DNA of 64,000 nt from NCBI GenBank assembly GCA_003116995.1, contig BDSL01000114.1, positions 244,104-308,103 on the forward strand, written 5' to 3'. Source of the stretch: Yamagishiella unicocca (lineage: Eukaryota > Chlorophyta > Chlorophyceae > Chlamydomonadales > Volvocaceae). Below are positions 37,201 to 56,604 of this stretch, piece after piece. The notes beneath the pieces were generated by a model, which worked only from the letters and a program-made list of their open reading frames with translations, made no database searches and was not told the DNA's origin. The translations under genes were made by a program, and so were the position numbers. Position 1 is the stretch's first letter; each line of letters starts with the position of its first letter.

Positions 37201-39752
37201 ATGCTGAAGCTGCCCAACGGCGCCTCCTTGCACAATCGACGCGACAGGCCACGGCACTGCAGGCCGTCGCCGTCGCTCCAGCAACACCAATCACAGAGAT
37301 CACTACTGCCGTGCATTCGCGCTGGTCTGGCGTCGTCCAGCGTTGGCGACAACGGCAGCTGCGGCATGGCGGAGGTGAAGGAGCAGGCACTGTCCTTTAA
37401 CAATGCACACGGCGAGCGCCTGGCGGCGAAGGTGGTGGACGCGGGCTCGGATGACATCGTGATCCTCTGCCACGGCTATGGGGGCAACAAGGTGCGCAGA
37501 GGGTGCAGGTGGATGTGGCAGCGACTTCGACGGCGCCGTGCAGCGCAAGCGTGCGTCATCCATTCCCCTAGCCGCGCCGTGAAAGACAAGTGTTTCGTGC
37601 TCTGTAGCTGCATCGTTTCTAACAGGTACATCAAAAGGGGGGAGGCGGCGGCGTATGCCGAACCGTCACGGCCCCGTCAGTCGATTTAAATGAGGGATTG
37701 TAATTCACCAGCACCACCACCGCAAGCCCTCCTGGGTTTGGCTTCGGAGACCGGGCTGCAGCTTCCCCGACTGCGGCCGCCCTGCCATCCAGCAACACAG
37801 ATTGTCACTTCCATCGGGGCAGTGGGAGCAGTGGGAGCAGTGGGAGCAGTGGGAGCAGTGGGAGCAGTGGGTGTAGTGGGAGCAGTGGAAGCAGTGGGAG
37901 CAGTGCTAGGACGCGTGTGGGCTCACGTGGGCTGGTACTGTTTCCCCTGTTTCCCCTCGCAGGACGGCTTCCTGTACCCTCAGCTGGCCGCTGAGCTGGC
38001 GGCCAGGGGCAAGAGCAGCTTGCGATTCGACTTCGCGGGCAATGGCGAGTCGCAGGTGGGATTAGGGTTTTAGGGTTCCGTGGTACGGGGAAACGTTGCC
38101 GTGGCGGCGTTGACGGCCGCCGATCATATCCTCTTCCTACTTCCTACTGGCCGCCACCCGCTCCCACCCGCGGCCCTCCCGCTCCGACCCGCGGGTCGCC
38201 AGGGCGCCTTCAGCTTCGGCAACTACTACCGAGAGGTGGAGGACCTGAGGGCTGCGGTTGCGTTCGTACGCAGCGAGCTGGGCAAGACGGTGCACGCAAT
38301 CGTGGGTACGTGGCACCCAACCCCCAATCTATAGACATATTGTTAATCCCATCCCGATCTGGGAATGTGTAGGCTAGGTGCGTGGATGGTGGTGGTGGTG
38401 ATGGCGGTGGTGGTGGTGCAGGTAGATCGGACATTGGTGACTATGGAAAGGAGGAAAAGGGGGGTAAAAGTGTGGCGAGGGAGACGAGATGCAGGTGGCT
38501 GGGTGGGGCCAGCGGGGGAGCGGCAATGCATGGATTCAAGCTGCGGTCAGGACTCAGGCTAGGGACCCAAATACTTGTTGACGTAGACCTACTATCGCTG
38601 CTCGCCTTACATACACTCATTTGTGTGGGCGGCACCGCCCGCCGCCTGCCGCAGGCCACAGCAAAGGCGGCAACGTTGTGTTGCTGTACGCAGCGCGTTA
38701 CGACGACGTACCGCACGTGGTCAACATAGCGGGGAGGGGCCTTATGTCCAGAGGAGTGAAGGTACGCGAAGCTGGCGGAGCCCCATGGATGGAGGCGGGA
38801 GGGCGATGTGGGGAGGAAGGATGGCGAGGTTTGCGACGCCACGAGTTGGTTCTGGCCTTGCGGCGGCAAACTAGTGTGCAGCGGGGATGGGCCAACAGAG
38901 GGCGTTTTGTTTCGGTGCCGCAGAGGACAGAGGCGTTGTCCAGGGAGGGTCCCGGACACACCGCCCTCCCCGCTCGCGGCCTCCACTCGCCGCCGTCACC
39001 GCCGCGCACTGCAGCGCACTGCCCGCACACCGCCGCGGCTTGTCGTGCGGCGAGCCGGCCGGCGTGCAGATACCGATCTCCCCGCTGGGCCTTACGCCAC
39101 AGGAACGCTTCGGCGAGGACATCTTGCAGCGCCTGGCCCAGCATGGCGCTGTGCAGCAGCAAGTCAAGGGCGACGGCGGGCGACTCATCAAGTACATGTT
39201 GACGAAGGAGGTGCGGCAGGAGGTCAACCTGCTGGGGAGTGAAACAGAACATAAAAGCTTTATCCCTTCGGGCACGTAGCTTTACTACAAGATGCGTATA
39301 CTCGTTAGGGAGCAGTAGGATTAAGCTGCGCGATGGTAACGGCAGCACAGAGGCGCTGAATCCATCGCGGCCAGCTCCGGCCTAACTCGGACCCAAGCGC
39401 AGCGCCGATACGCCCTTCCCCGCTGCCGCCCGACGTTCAACGCTCGAAGCTGCCCTATCCCCTATCCCGTGGACTCCTCCCTGGACCCCTTGTACGACGG
39501 CCGTTGCAGAGCGTGGACGAGCGCATAAACATGGACATGTTTGCGGAGGCCGCGAAGATCGGCGCGGAGGTGCTGACTGTACACGGCAGCGCCGACACGG
39601 TGATCCCGGTGGAGGACGCGCACTCGTTCTCAAGACACATCAAGCACCATACGCTCTGTGTGGTGGACGGGGGGGACCATAACTTCCGGCAGCCGGCGGC
39701 CGCGCAGCAGCTCAAGCGGCGGGTGGTGGACTTCTTGGTGGTGGGGCTCTGA
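37201..39752 (+). CDS. Plant-type serine alpha/beta hydrolase
   Basis: Six exons: 37201-37491, 37963-38055, 38203-38305, 38655-38761, 39103-39210 and 39510-39752. They give 314 aa and all phases agree. The start at 37201 gives a 55-residue leader rich in Arg/Ser that could be a transit peptide; the Met at 37366 (MAEVKEQ) begins the conserved part. Motifs in order: oxyanion loop ILCHGYGGNK, LRFDFAGNGES, FGNYYREVEDL, nucleophile elbow GHSKGGNVVLLYA, VVNIAGR, ERFGEDIL, acid VHGSADTVIPVEDAH and catalytic His in VDGGDHNF. The layout matches the plant esterase/lipase-like family with the GHSKGGNVV signature. The substrate is unknown. The first intron holds a 9-bp GTGGGAGCA tandem array at 37820-37905. 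Confidence 0.85.
37820..37905 (+). repeat. 9-bp GTGGGAGCA tandem array
   Basis: About nine GCAGTGGGA units with a few changes, inside the first intron of the hydrolase gene. Confidence 0.85.
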
Positions 39753-42700
39753 ACCCAACCCGGACTTGAACAGGGGACCTAAGGTACCGAGGCCGGCGGG
39801 TGGAGGGCCGGAAGATGCGAGGGCGGGCTGTTGGCCTCCAGAGCTTGATTAGGCGCCTAGGACGCCTCCACACGGTGCGCCCAGATGCACTAATCAGCCC
39901 CACAGCCCCACACTGAGGATCGCAGCACATCTTGCGCACGTCGAATACAAGCACGGCTAGAGCGGCACTGCCACCGCATGTCCTGCTGTCCGCTCCGTTT
40001 AGGCGCAGGGGACTTGGTGCAGGGCAGGTGGTGGACGCCCGCAATCGGTTCCGTCTCGGCTGCTGCAGCGACTCGCAGGCCATCCTGGACTGCTGCCGGG
40101 CTGGGAGGTCGTCCGCTGCTGGGGCGCAAGGCATGTGCAACCCCGTGCCGCCCGTGCCCAGTTATTTTTGACGTCAGATAGGGCTGGGAGCTCTTAAAAC
40201 TTTGAAGTTAGGGAGCCATACCACATCAGGCGCGGTGCTACAGGCGTTTTAGTGATTGGTAACGCGAAATGCGGTGACTGGTGTGGTGTGACTCGCTGCA
40301 ACGCGGGGCGGGGCTTCCGATGGCTTCCTGGACTGTTTGGGGTATCGTGCAGAGCCGGCAAAGGCATGTTGGGCCCGCTTCTTGGTTTCTGAGGGCAGTC
40401 GTTAGCCCGCGTAGCACTACCTAAGTGGGTTGCAAGCCAGGACGTGCGCTCCGCGCTTAAATTGCATGTTTGCATTGCTGGCGTAATAAATAGTTCCTGC
40501 CTGACACGGCATGTCGGCCGCCTAAAGCGCGGTGCTGCTGGGTTCCGTGTGGTGGTGGTGGTGGTGTGACGTGGTGCCGCATACGGAACAGCAGCAGCCC
40601 GTGCGGGCCCCGGTGTGGCCGCGTTAACGGTGATTGTATGGCACGTGATCACGCCCTGCATCGTTTAGCAGCACCGTAGTGCCATATCCAGCTCGGCCAG
40701 AGCGGTAAGGTAGGTAGAGAGGTCAAGCTACCGTCGTGTCCAAGATGGTTTTAGGGTTTTCTACGTCTCTTGGGGTTCGGGTGACAGCCTGAAGGTTCTT
40801 GCGCAGCGTGTAGGGCTTCGAAGGCGGGGTCTTTCCTCGGATGGAAACCCTAGAGCGCAAGTGTTGGGTTTCTTTGTTCGAACAGGGGAGGCAAAACTGT
40901 ATGGGAACTTCTCGCCCTGCTCGGACCTGCAACCGGCGGTCTGCGGACCACAATCCCAGACACAAGCAGGTGCCTTCACGAATTGTGCCTGGAGTTGTGA
41001 CGGTCAACGCGCCCGCGCGATGAGTGGTGACTTGCGCGCCATCTCCCAGAAGTGGCTATTGGGCTCGTGAGGGAAGTAGACGCCGCTGGCGGGCGGAAGG
41101 GGAATTCACAGCTGCTGTGAATGTGTAGCAATGCAACGGGGGGTGAGCCGCGGCCCGGAGAACGTGTAACGTGTAATGTGCGGCGTGTGATTTGTATAAC
41201 ATGTGATGTAAGCGAAAATAAAGGTGGGCGAAGAAATACGGAGGAAGAGCCCCAGCGGCAGGGTCGTGGGCCGCCTCAGTAGGCGCGTTTTAGCACATGT
41301 CGGTCACCTGGCTTTCCACGCTTTCTCGCGAACCACTCGTTGGCCGTTTTCTTATAGAAAGCTTCGCAGGATTTGGCATTTTCGTGTTTTCTTCTTCTTT
41401 CATCTATCGTCAACTCATGGCGGATTGGGAGCAAACCGTGCGCAGTGCGAGCTCGGTCCTCTCAGATGTCTGGGAGAATGACATCCAATAGTCGAGTGAC
41501 CATCAAGCGTCTCTTCCTCAACAAGCAATTTTGGAGATATCTTGTTTTTGTTTCCCCAGAGTGGTGCAGGTAAGGCTTGGAATGGCAGGAAGGCAGGTCC
41601 GGCAGGTCCTTCATCACCACGGGACAGGCGAACAACAGCAATGAAAGCTAAACCGCTAAGAGTTTCCTCCCGTAACCTGCGTATTAGGCGCGGCAGAGAC
41701 GCCGGAGGTCTGTTGGATAGGTTAGACCGTTGATGTTCATATGTGTGCCTTGTAATCATTCCATATAACTTTTCCTTACTTCCTTATAAAAAATCTATAT
41801 GGTCGTCTCCCGGTAGCAAGACTGTACACCTCCAACCCTGTCTGAATTTCAGCCACACCAGACGGAACGGGACGCGGCGGACTGGGAGTGCCAGCAAGCA
41901 TAAGCATAATACACAAGAATTCATTGTAGGCGTTAGTTGAAACCTAGTTCATCAGTTGAACCGCTCGGAGCCCGCCACTTGACGCGACGCCTCGCTAACG
42001 TTCGTGACGAATCGACAGTGATAGCTAACAATGTCGCCCACCTACCGTATGAAAAAGACGTCTCCCAGAACTTTAACTGAGGCATAACTGTGTTTTCTAG
42101 CCTGGTGTCATCTCAATGATTAAATAGGGCCACTTTCTTCCGTACCGTTGCTCAGCAATAGTCGCCTCAGCGATAGACATGGAATAACTTTTTTTACACA
42201 CAAGATCTTTAATTTAATTTCCATAGCTAGTTGAGCCTAAGTTCTTTGGTACTCAGCGCTAGCGGCCCCCTTGCAGAGATCCTATTGACTCTAACAGGAT
42301 GGAATCCACCTCTTGCATCGCCTGGTTGATCAGATGCGGTTTGTATTGTTATGCAACGCGACGTGTAATCTGGCTTCCAGGAAGCCACCAACGTCGCGTT
42401 GCGGTTTAGGATAGCATTATGATAGCATCCTTGCAAGCTGCCAACAGTTATCAATGACCAAACACTCCAATAAAGCGATTCATGCGCTTCTGTACTGCTT
42501 GAAATGGCCGAAACATAGGTTATTGCTGTTGCGCAGCTTCATGGATGTTGCAACGGGCAAGTGCGCAACGCACACTGCAACGGTCCGCGAGCGCAAGAAG
42601 GAGTAATTTGCTTCCTTCTCCTTTTAGGAAGGCAGTGCCCGGTGCGCGGTACCATACGGGACCCAGGCTAGAACCTTTGTACGCCTATGATCGCATCTGG

Positions 42701-43666
42701 TTCTTGCTGGGACCGCAATTATGATCTTCAAGATCGGATTGACAGCGAAGATACCAGCGCGCGTCTGTATTTGCCGTCGCCGTCGGTTTGAGATGTCCAA
42801 CGATCGTACCCATCCAGGACCGCTTGGGACGCACTCGTCCGCGGATCCTACACGGACAGAGGACACCTACAAAGATGTATGCCAGCGACCTGAGGCGGCT
42901 GCCACGCGCTGCGCAGTTGCGGTGCTGGCAACATTTGGGGCAACATTTGGGGCATTCGCTCCGCCGGGCCTGGCGCGCGAAACACGAGTCCCTAAATCGC
43001 CCACAATGTGCAAGTTCACACGCTACCACGCACCGCCAGGAGCATCCTTGGTTGTGGCCACCCTCTGGCCATCCGATCATGGGCTCAAACCCCTGCTGGC
43101 CATCCGAAGAGCAACCGCAATGTCGTAAAACAGTGCCGGCACTTGCACTGCTCTTACTCAGTGTATGTAACTCCCCCGACCAGCGGCCAGCTGATCGCAC
43201 TGAAAAGGTAATGCTCGAGATGGTGGGAATCGTCTTCCCTGGCTGGTATAGCAGCGCAGAGCGGCTTACAACCGTGGCTGACCTACATGATCACCCTGTC
43301 GTACTGCCGACCGAGTTGTGTCGAGCCGCCGCTGCTAACGGCCGTGCCAGCCCTGTGTCAATCACGTACTGTGCCACGACAGCAACCGCTCTGTGTCAAT
43401 CACGTACTGTGCCACGACAGCAACCGCTCTGTGTCAATCACGTACTGTGCCACGACAGCAACGTACACTCCTCAAGAAGTGCAAGCCCCTGTGTTCCCCT
43501 GTACGACAACAGCTACGTCGGCGGTGGCGGGGCGACGGAAGCCCGCCATGGAGCAGGGGCGAGCATGGGGACCGGTTACCATCCGCTCCGCAACTCAACG
43601 ACTGCAGCTACCGACTGCAGCTACCGGTACCCGTACATTGGCACAGTCAACACATCCCCTAGCTAG
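39753..43666. other. Intergenic region between hydrolase and Hsp70-like genes
   Basis: No supported frame. A cluster of TGTAA/TGTATAA-like sequences lies at 41160-41211, far from the hydrolase stop. A TTACA at 43266-43270 would be a TGTAA for the leftward Hsp70-like gene. A 38-bp tandem repeat lies at 43354-43461. A GCTA run at 43660-43676 overlaps the Hsp70-like stop. Confidence 0.4.
43354..43461 (+). repeat. 38-bp tandem repeat, nearly three copies
   Basis: Units containing TGTCAATCACGTACTGTGCC followed by ACGACAGCAACCGCTC repeat at 38-base spacing; the last copy is partial. It is not a CRISPR array because the units abut without spacers. Confidence 0.85.
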
Positions 43667-50316
<6,650 letters not shown>

Positions 50317-50890
50317 GCCGCCTGTGTCGACAGCCCGGGCCGCACGACGGCCGAGCCGACAACTAAGAATATGCTCCTAAACAGACAATTACAAGCCAAA
50401 CACAGTTAAGCAGGTAGCTGCAGGCATAATTAGTTCCAGTCGTAAACACATTGCAGCCAGTGGCCCAGTGCACCCGAGAGTCGGTGCCGTACCACCCGCA
50501 ATTTTTAAAGTTTCTGTCTTCTACCGTCTTCTATGGCTACTGTCTTTGCAGGCGTTTGTGCAAAACTGTAATCATTGTTTCTGCTGTAATATATGTTGTT
50601 CTCTGACCTGATGTTGCGCAATTGTGGCCTGTGCAATTGTTGCACAGTTGTAAAAGTCTTTCCCCGTTACCCCTGCGCTCGATGTAGAATATTATTAATG
50701 CGATGGTGGTTCTGCTTCTTCGTGTGATATTGTAAACCCCAGTTTGTTGTGAAGCGTCGCTGTGACGTCACAAGGCCCCAGGCTTTTTGTGACACATTCG
50801 CGAGGGCGACGGCGAGCGTTTCTGACTCAACTGTTGCAATTAGATATAATCCCTAAAATACCTATCGAATAGGCTACGTTGCGTCACGAA
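50317..50890. promoter_or_regulatory. Divergent promoter region, Hsp70-like gene and amidase
   Basis: AT-richer than the flanking genes. ATATAAT at 50844-50850 lies about 45 bases before the amidase start and may be its TATA element. No clear heat-shock element (nGAAnnTTCn array) was found, so heat induction of the Hsp70-like gene is not supported by sequence. Confidence 0.45.
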
Positions 50891-53800
50891 ATGGTGCGTA
50901 CCGTAGTACTCGCGGCAACACAATTCTCTTGTTCCGAAGACAAGGAGGCTAATGTTGTAAGTCTATCGCAAGTTACGAGTTTTAGCGACACGTCATGTAC
51001 CCCATACTGATGCTATTACGCACCCATGTGAAGGCAAAAGCAGAGCAGCTCGTGCGCCTAGCTGCTGCAGCTGGCGCGCAGATTATCCTGCTGCAGGCAA
51101 GGCGGTAGGGGTACCAATGGCTCGCCCTAAGCATCGTCGCGCGTTGAGTTAAGCCAGCGGAGCAGTACAGCGGCTGTGAACCTGGCGGTGGGCAGTCGGT
51201 GGGGCAGGGACCCGTAGGGTGGAAGGTGCCCTCCTCCCCTCCGACCTGGCAAGCCACCAAGCCAAGCACCCCTCAAGCAGTCGCGCGCTGATTTTGATCC
51301 AAGTACGAACTATCAGGTGTACGACAGCATGATCCGCCCTTTTCGTTGCGTCATTTCACCCATCTGCTTCGTGAGGACAGCCGCCGTAGGCGGCCCCCCC
51401 ACCCGCCCAGCCACCTCGGGTCAACGCTTCGGCACCATCCCTGGACTCCTGTCACGTGCGGTGCCCTGGTTACCCCTCCGCTGCCCTGTGGCAACTGCCC
51501 CTTCCGCGGTTGCTGTGGCCGCAGCCACGGCAGCAGCCTCGGCCGCTGCTGCTGCAGCCGCTGCTGCAGCAGCTCACACTCCCCCCGACTGCTACCTCCC
51601 CCCGACTGCTACTTCCCCCCGACTGCTACCTCCCCCCGACTGCTACTTCCTCCCGACTGCTTGTGTGACGCTCCTCAGGAGCTCTTCCAAGGGCAGTACT
51701 GGTGCCAAGTGCGGGAAAAGGTGCGGGCTCCAGGGAGGTGCTGCAGCCCCCGGTTTGCAGCTGGGGGCTCCAGGGGCGGAGCCCCAGGCCTAAGACGGGG
51801 GCGGCAGAGGGGAAACCCGTTTACTGATGGGAACGGGGCCGGGGAAGGACGCAGCGCTTTCCAAACGAGCAGCGCTTTCCCCCTCCGGTGCACCCTCGTT
51901 GGTCCTCCTCTCCCCCATGCTGGTCCTCTCCCCCTGGCTGGTCCCCTGGTTAACCAATCGGCTTCCTATTCCATGGGCTTTCCGCAATCCCCCAAGTTGG
52001 GCGCGGCCTGCAGGCCCCATTCGGCCGCGCCCTCCTCACGGCGGCACTGCTGCTGGGCTGCCGCTGCTGCCACCGCTGCCGCCGCCCCTGCTGCCGCTCA
52101 CGCTCATCCCCTTCAGCCCCGTCCATGGATCTTCTCCCCGTCTTGCCGCACAGGAGTACTTCTCCTGGTTCGCCCCCTTCGAGGACAATCCGCTTATCCA
52201 GAGGTTCTCCAAGCTAGCGGCGGAGCTGCAGGTCGTGCTACCCGGTAGGGTGTGATGGGGGGGCCGGAAGGGGAGTGAGCAACACATGCCCTTGGGCTCC
52301 AACCTCACTCCACCCCCCTCATCTGGCATCGCCCCATCGTGCACGCCGTGCTAAACCCGGTCCCGAGCCCAGGCCCCCTGCGCCCCAATATTGACCTGCC
52401 GGCCGCGCAGTGCCCTTCGCCGAGCGGGCCAACAACGTGTTTTTCAACAGCGTGGCGATGGTGGACGCGAACGGCAGCGTCCTAGGGCGGTACCGCAAGT
52501 CGCACATTCCGGACGGCCCCGGGTGGGTGCGGGAGGGGAAGGGAAGGGAAAGGGGAGGGGCCAGGAATAGGGGAGGGCAGGAGATGGGAGGGAGATGGGA
52601 GGGAGATGGGAGGGGAGGGGACGACAGGCTTGCGATGTGCCGGCACGTGACCAGATTCATCTACCAACCAAACCGATATCAACCACTGTCGTCGCCACCC
52701 GCCACCGGCCGCCAACCGCCACCACCGACCTCCACCACTCCCACCCAAAGACAGACCCCCATCCGTCCTACCTTCCCCACCCACCACCACCACCAAGTTC
52801 TGTGTCGTTCCCACGGGTTTTTCCCCCGCTGCCCCCACTCACCCCAACCCCAACCCCGACTCCCGCGCAGCTACTCGGAGAAGTTTTACTTCAGCCCGGG
52901 GGACACGGGGTTCCGTGTGTTTGACACGGCGTACGGCAGGGTGGGTGTGGCCATCTGCTGGGACCAGTGGTTCCCGGAGGCTGCTCGCTGCCTGGCGCTG
53001 CAGGGCGCGGAGGTGATCCTGTACCCCACGGCGATAGGCAGCGAGCCGCACGACCCCGACATCAACTCCTACCCGCATTGGATGCGAGTGCAGCAGGTGG
53101 GGTGGGGGAGCAGCTGGGAGGAGGTGGAGGGAGCAGGTGAGGGAGAAGGTGGGGGGTGGGGAGCAGGTGGGGTGGGTGAGCAGGTGGGGTGGGGGAGCAG
53201 GTGGGGGGGAAGCAGGTGGGTAGGCAGCTAGGGGAGCAGGTGGGGTGGGGGAGCAGTTGGGAGGAGGTGCGAGCCCTCCCCTGCCCTCCCTCTCACACGG
53301 GTTTTCCCCGCAACCATCCCCCCGCCCCCCTCCCCCCCCTGCACCCTCAGGGACACGCAGCCGCCAACCTGGTTCCCATCGTGGTGTCGAACCGCATCGG
53401 CACCGAGCAGCTGCCCGGGGGCGCACCCAATACCTTCTACGGCGGCAGCTTCATTGCGGGGCATCAGGGGCAGGTGCTGGCGCAGGTAGCCGGGGATGGC
53501 ATAAAAACCGTTGACCGTAGCCGGGGGGGGAGGGCAGGGTTGGGTGCAGGGCGGGGAGCGTGGGGCAGGAGCGGCGGGGGAGGAATGGCTACTAGCAGGG
53601 GTGGCATAAAACCGTTTACGGGACGGGACAGAATAGCGGGGGGGTGTAATAGCGGGGGGGGGGAGGTTATAAGAGGATCCGCGAATCCACGGCCGACAAA
53701 CCGAGGGCGGCGTAAGGTGGTGGTCCGAAGGCCGGGGGTGTAGTGGGCTGGCTGGCTGTTTTTGGTGGCTGGTGACAGGGCCGGGCGACGCCGTGAAAAG

Positions 53801-54224
53801 GTCGCGTTAATAAGGTCGCGTTAATAAGGTCGCGTTAGTAAGGTCGCGTTAGTAAGGTCGCGTTAGTAACCTAGCTAGCATACAACCGACTAACAAACTG
53901 ACCAACTCCGCAAGCAAAACACGGTTCCCTGTCCGCCTCGCACCTCGCCCTCACCGCCCCACCCCCACCCTCCCTCGTCCTCACCTGACCCCGCACCCTA
54001 TCGCCCCCACCTCCAATTCATTTTCGCCACCACCACCCCAGGTCGGGGCCTCACAGCTGCTTCACGGCAACCCGCACCCCGCACCCGAGCGAGTGGAGGG
54101 GTTCGTGACGGCGACAGTGGACCTGGACGCAGTCGCCGCCGAGCGTGCGGCATGGGGATTGTTCCGGGACCGGCGGCCGGAGCTGTACGGCCCGCTGGCG
54201 ACCCTCAGCGGCGGCAAGGCGTAG
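50891..54224 (+). CDS. CPA: N-carbamoylputrescine amidase (nitrilase superfamily)
   Basis: Eight exons: 50891-50956, 51034-51096, 51679-51720, 52154-52244, 52411-52522, 52871-53096, 53351-53485 and 54042-54224. They sum to 918 nt (305 aa), the usual family length, and all phases agree. It hydrolyses N-carbamoylputrescine to putrescine, CO2 and ammonia, the last step of the plant arginine-decarboxylase polyamine route. The start MVRTVVLAATQFSCSEDKEA matches the family N-terminus. The catalytic triad is visible: Glu in LLQELFQGQYW, Lys in GRYRKSHIPDGPGY and Cys in VGVAICWDQWFPEAAR. Further signatures are FYFSPGDTGF, LYPTAIGSEP, SNRIGTEQ, TFYGGSFIAG and WGLFRDRRPELY. No targeting peptide, so probably cytosolic. 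The second intron begins with GC, not GT. Introns hold tandem repeats at 51580-51662 and 53798-53868. Confidence 0.93.
51580..51662 (+). repeat. 16-bp CCCCGACTGCTACCTC array
   Basis: About five units in the second intron of the amidase gene, just before exon 51679. Confidence 0.85.
53604..53712 (+). repeat. Dispersed intron motifs D and E in amidase intron
   Basis: ATAAAACCGTTTACGGGACG at about 53605, then GAGGATCCGCGAATCCACGG and CCGACAAACCGAGGGCGG. Same order and orientation as at 44141-44225. Confidence 0.65.
53798..53868 (+). repeat. 14-bp AAGGTCGCGTTAAT array
   Basis: Five head-to-tail units with an A/G variant near the end, in the last intron of the amidase gene. Confidence 0.9.
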
Positions 54225-54813
54225 AGGTAGATGTGTTGCGGCACTTACTTCTTGACAACATCGAGACTTCTTTGCATTGTTTAGCTTTTTTACCAATGCG
54301 CACTTGCAAGTTGAGGAAATGGAGTTCGCTGGAGTGCGCCTCCAGGCATTGTTGACGAAGGCATTGCCACAGACTTGCAGGTGCATGTCGCTTGGTGGAG
54401 TTGTTGTTGTTGGGGTGGGAAGTGCATCACGGTTTACATACTCGTCGTACCTGATGTGTACTTCGTACATGCGAGCGCATGGCGGGGTATGACTAGATTT
54501 CGCAGCTTGCGGGCGGTTTCGCCGTCAGGCGCCGCACCCATGTGCTTTCAGTTCATATTCGTACGTATGCAACTACTTCCAAAGTGCAACCAGCTCCGTT
54601 CTTGGAAAGGTACGTCAGCACGCGCCGTGGTCTCGGTCGGCGGGTCAGGGCCAAGGTCACCGTGTTCAAGGTCAACGTCGGCACGCGCTGTCGAGTTGTA
54701 GTGGGCAGCTCGCAACACGCACTGTTCGGTGCGGCCGGTACCAATTTAGCTTTAGGGCGAATTCGGCACAGCTGCCCGCAGAAGCAGACACGTTGCAGAT
54801 GAGCCGCGGTGGT
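54225..54813. other. Intergenic space between amidase and histone H3 remnant
   Basis: 3' UTR of the amidase and spacer. No coding frame with a domain, no second histone gene and no tRNA were recognised. Confidence 0.45.
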
Positions 54814-54829
54814 GGTGTTGAGAAACACC
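54814..54829 (-). terminator. Histone mRNA 3' stem-loop
   Basis: On the minus strand GGTGTTTCTCAACACC forms a perfect six-base-pair stem with a four-base loop, the canonical processing signal of replication-dependent histone mRNAs. It lies 35 bases after the H3 stop codon. Confidence 0.9.
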
Positions 54830-54864
54830 GGGTTTTGATAGATAGACATGAATCACGCCACAGC

Positions 54865-56604
<1,740 letters not shown>

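Noticed and set aside
43354..43461. Regular 38-bp repeats that could suggest a CRISPR-like array
   Set aside because: Units are directly adjacent with no unique spacers, and the host is eukaryotic. It is a tandem repeat.
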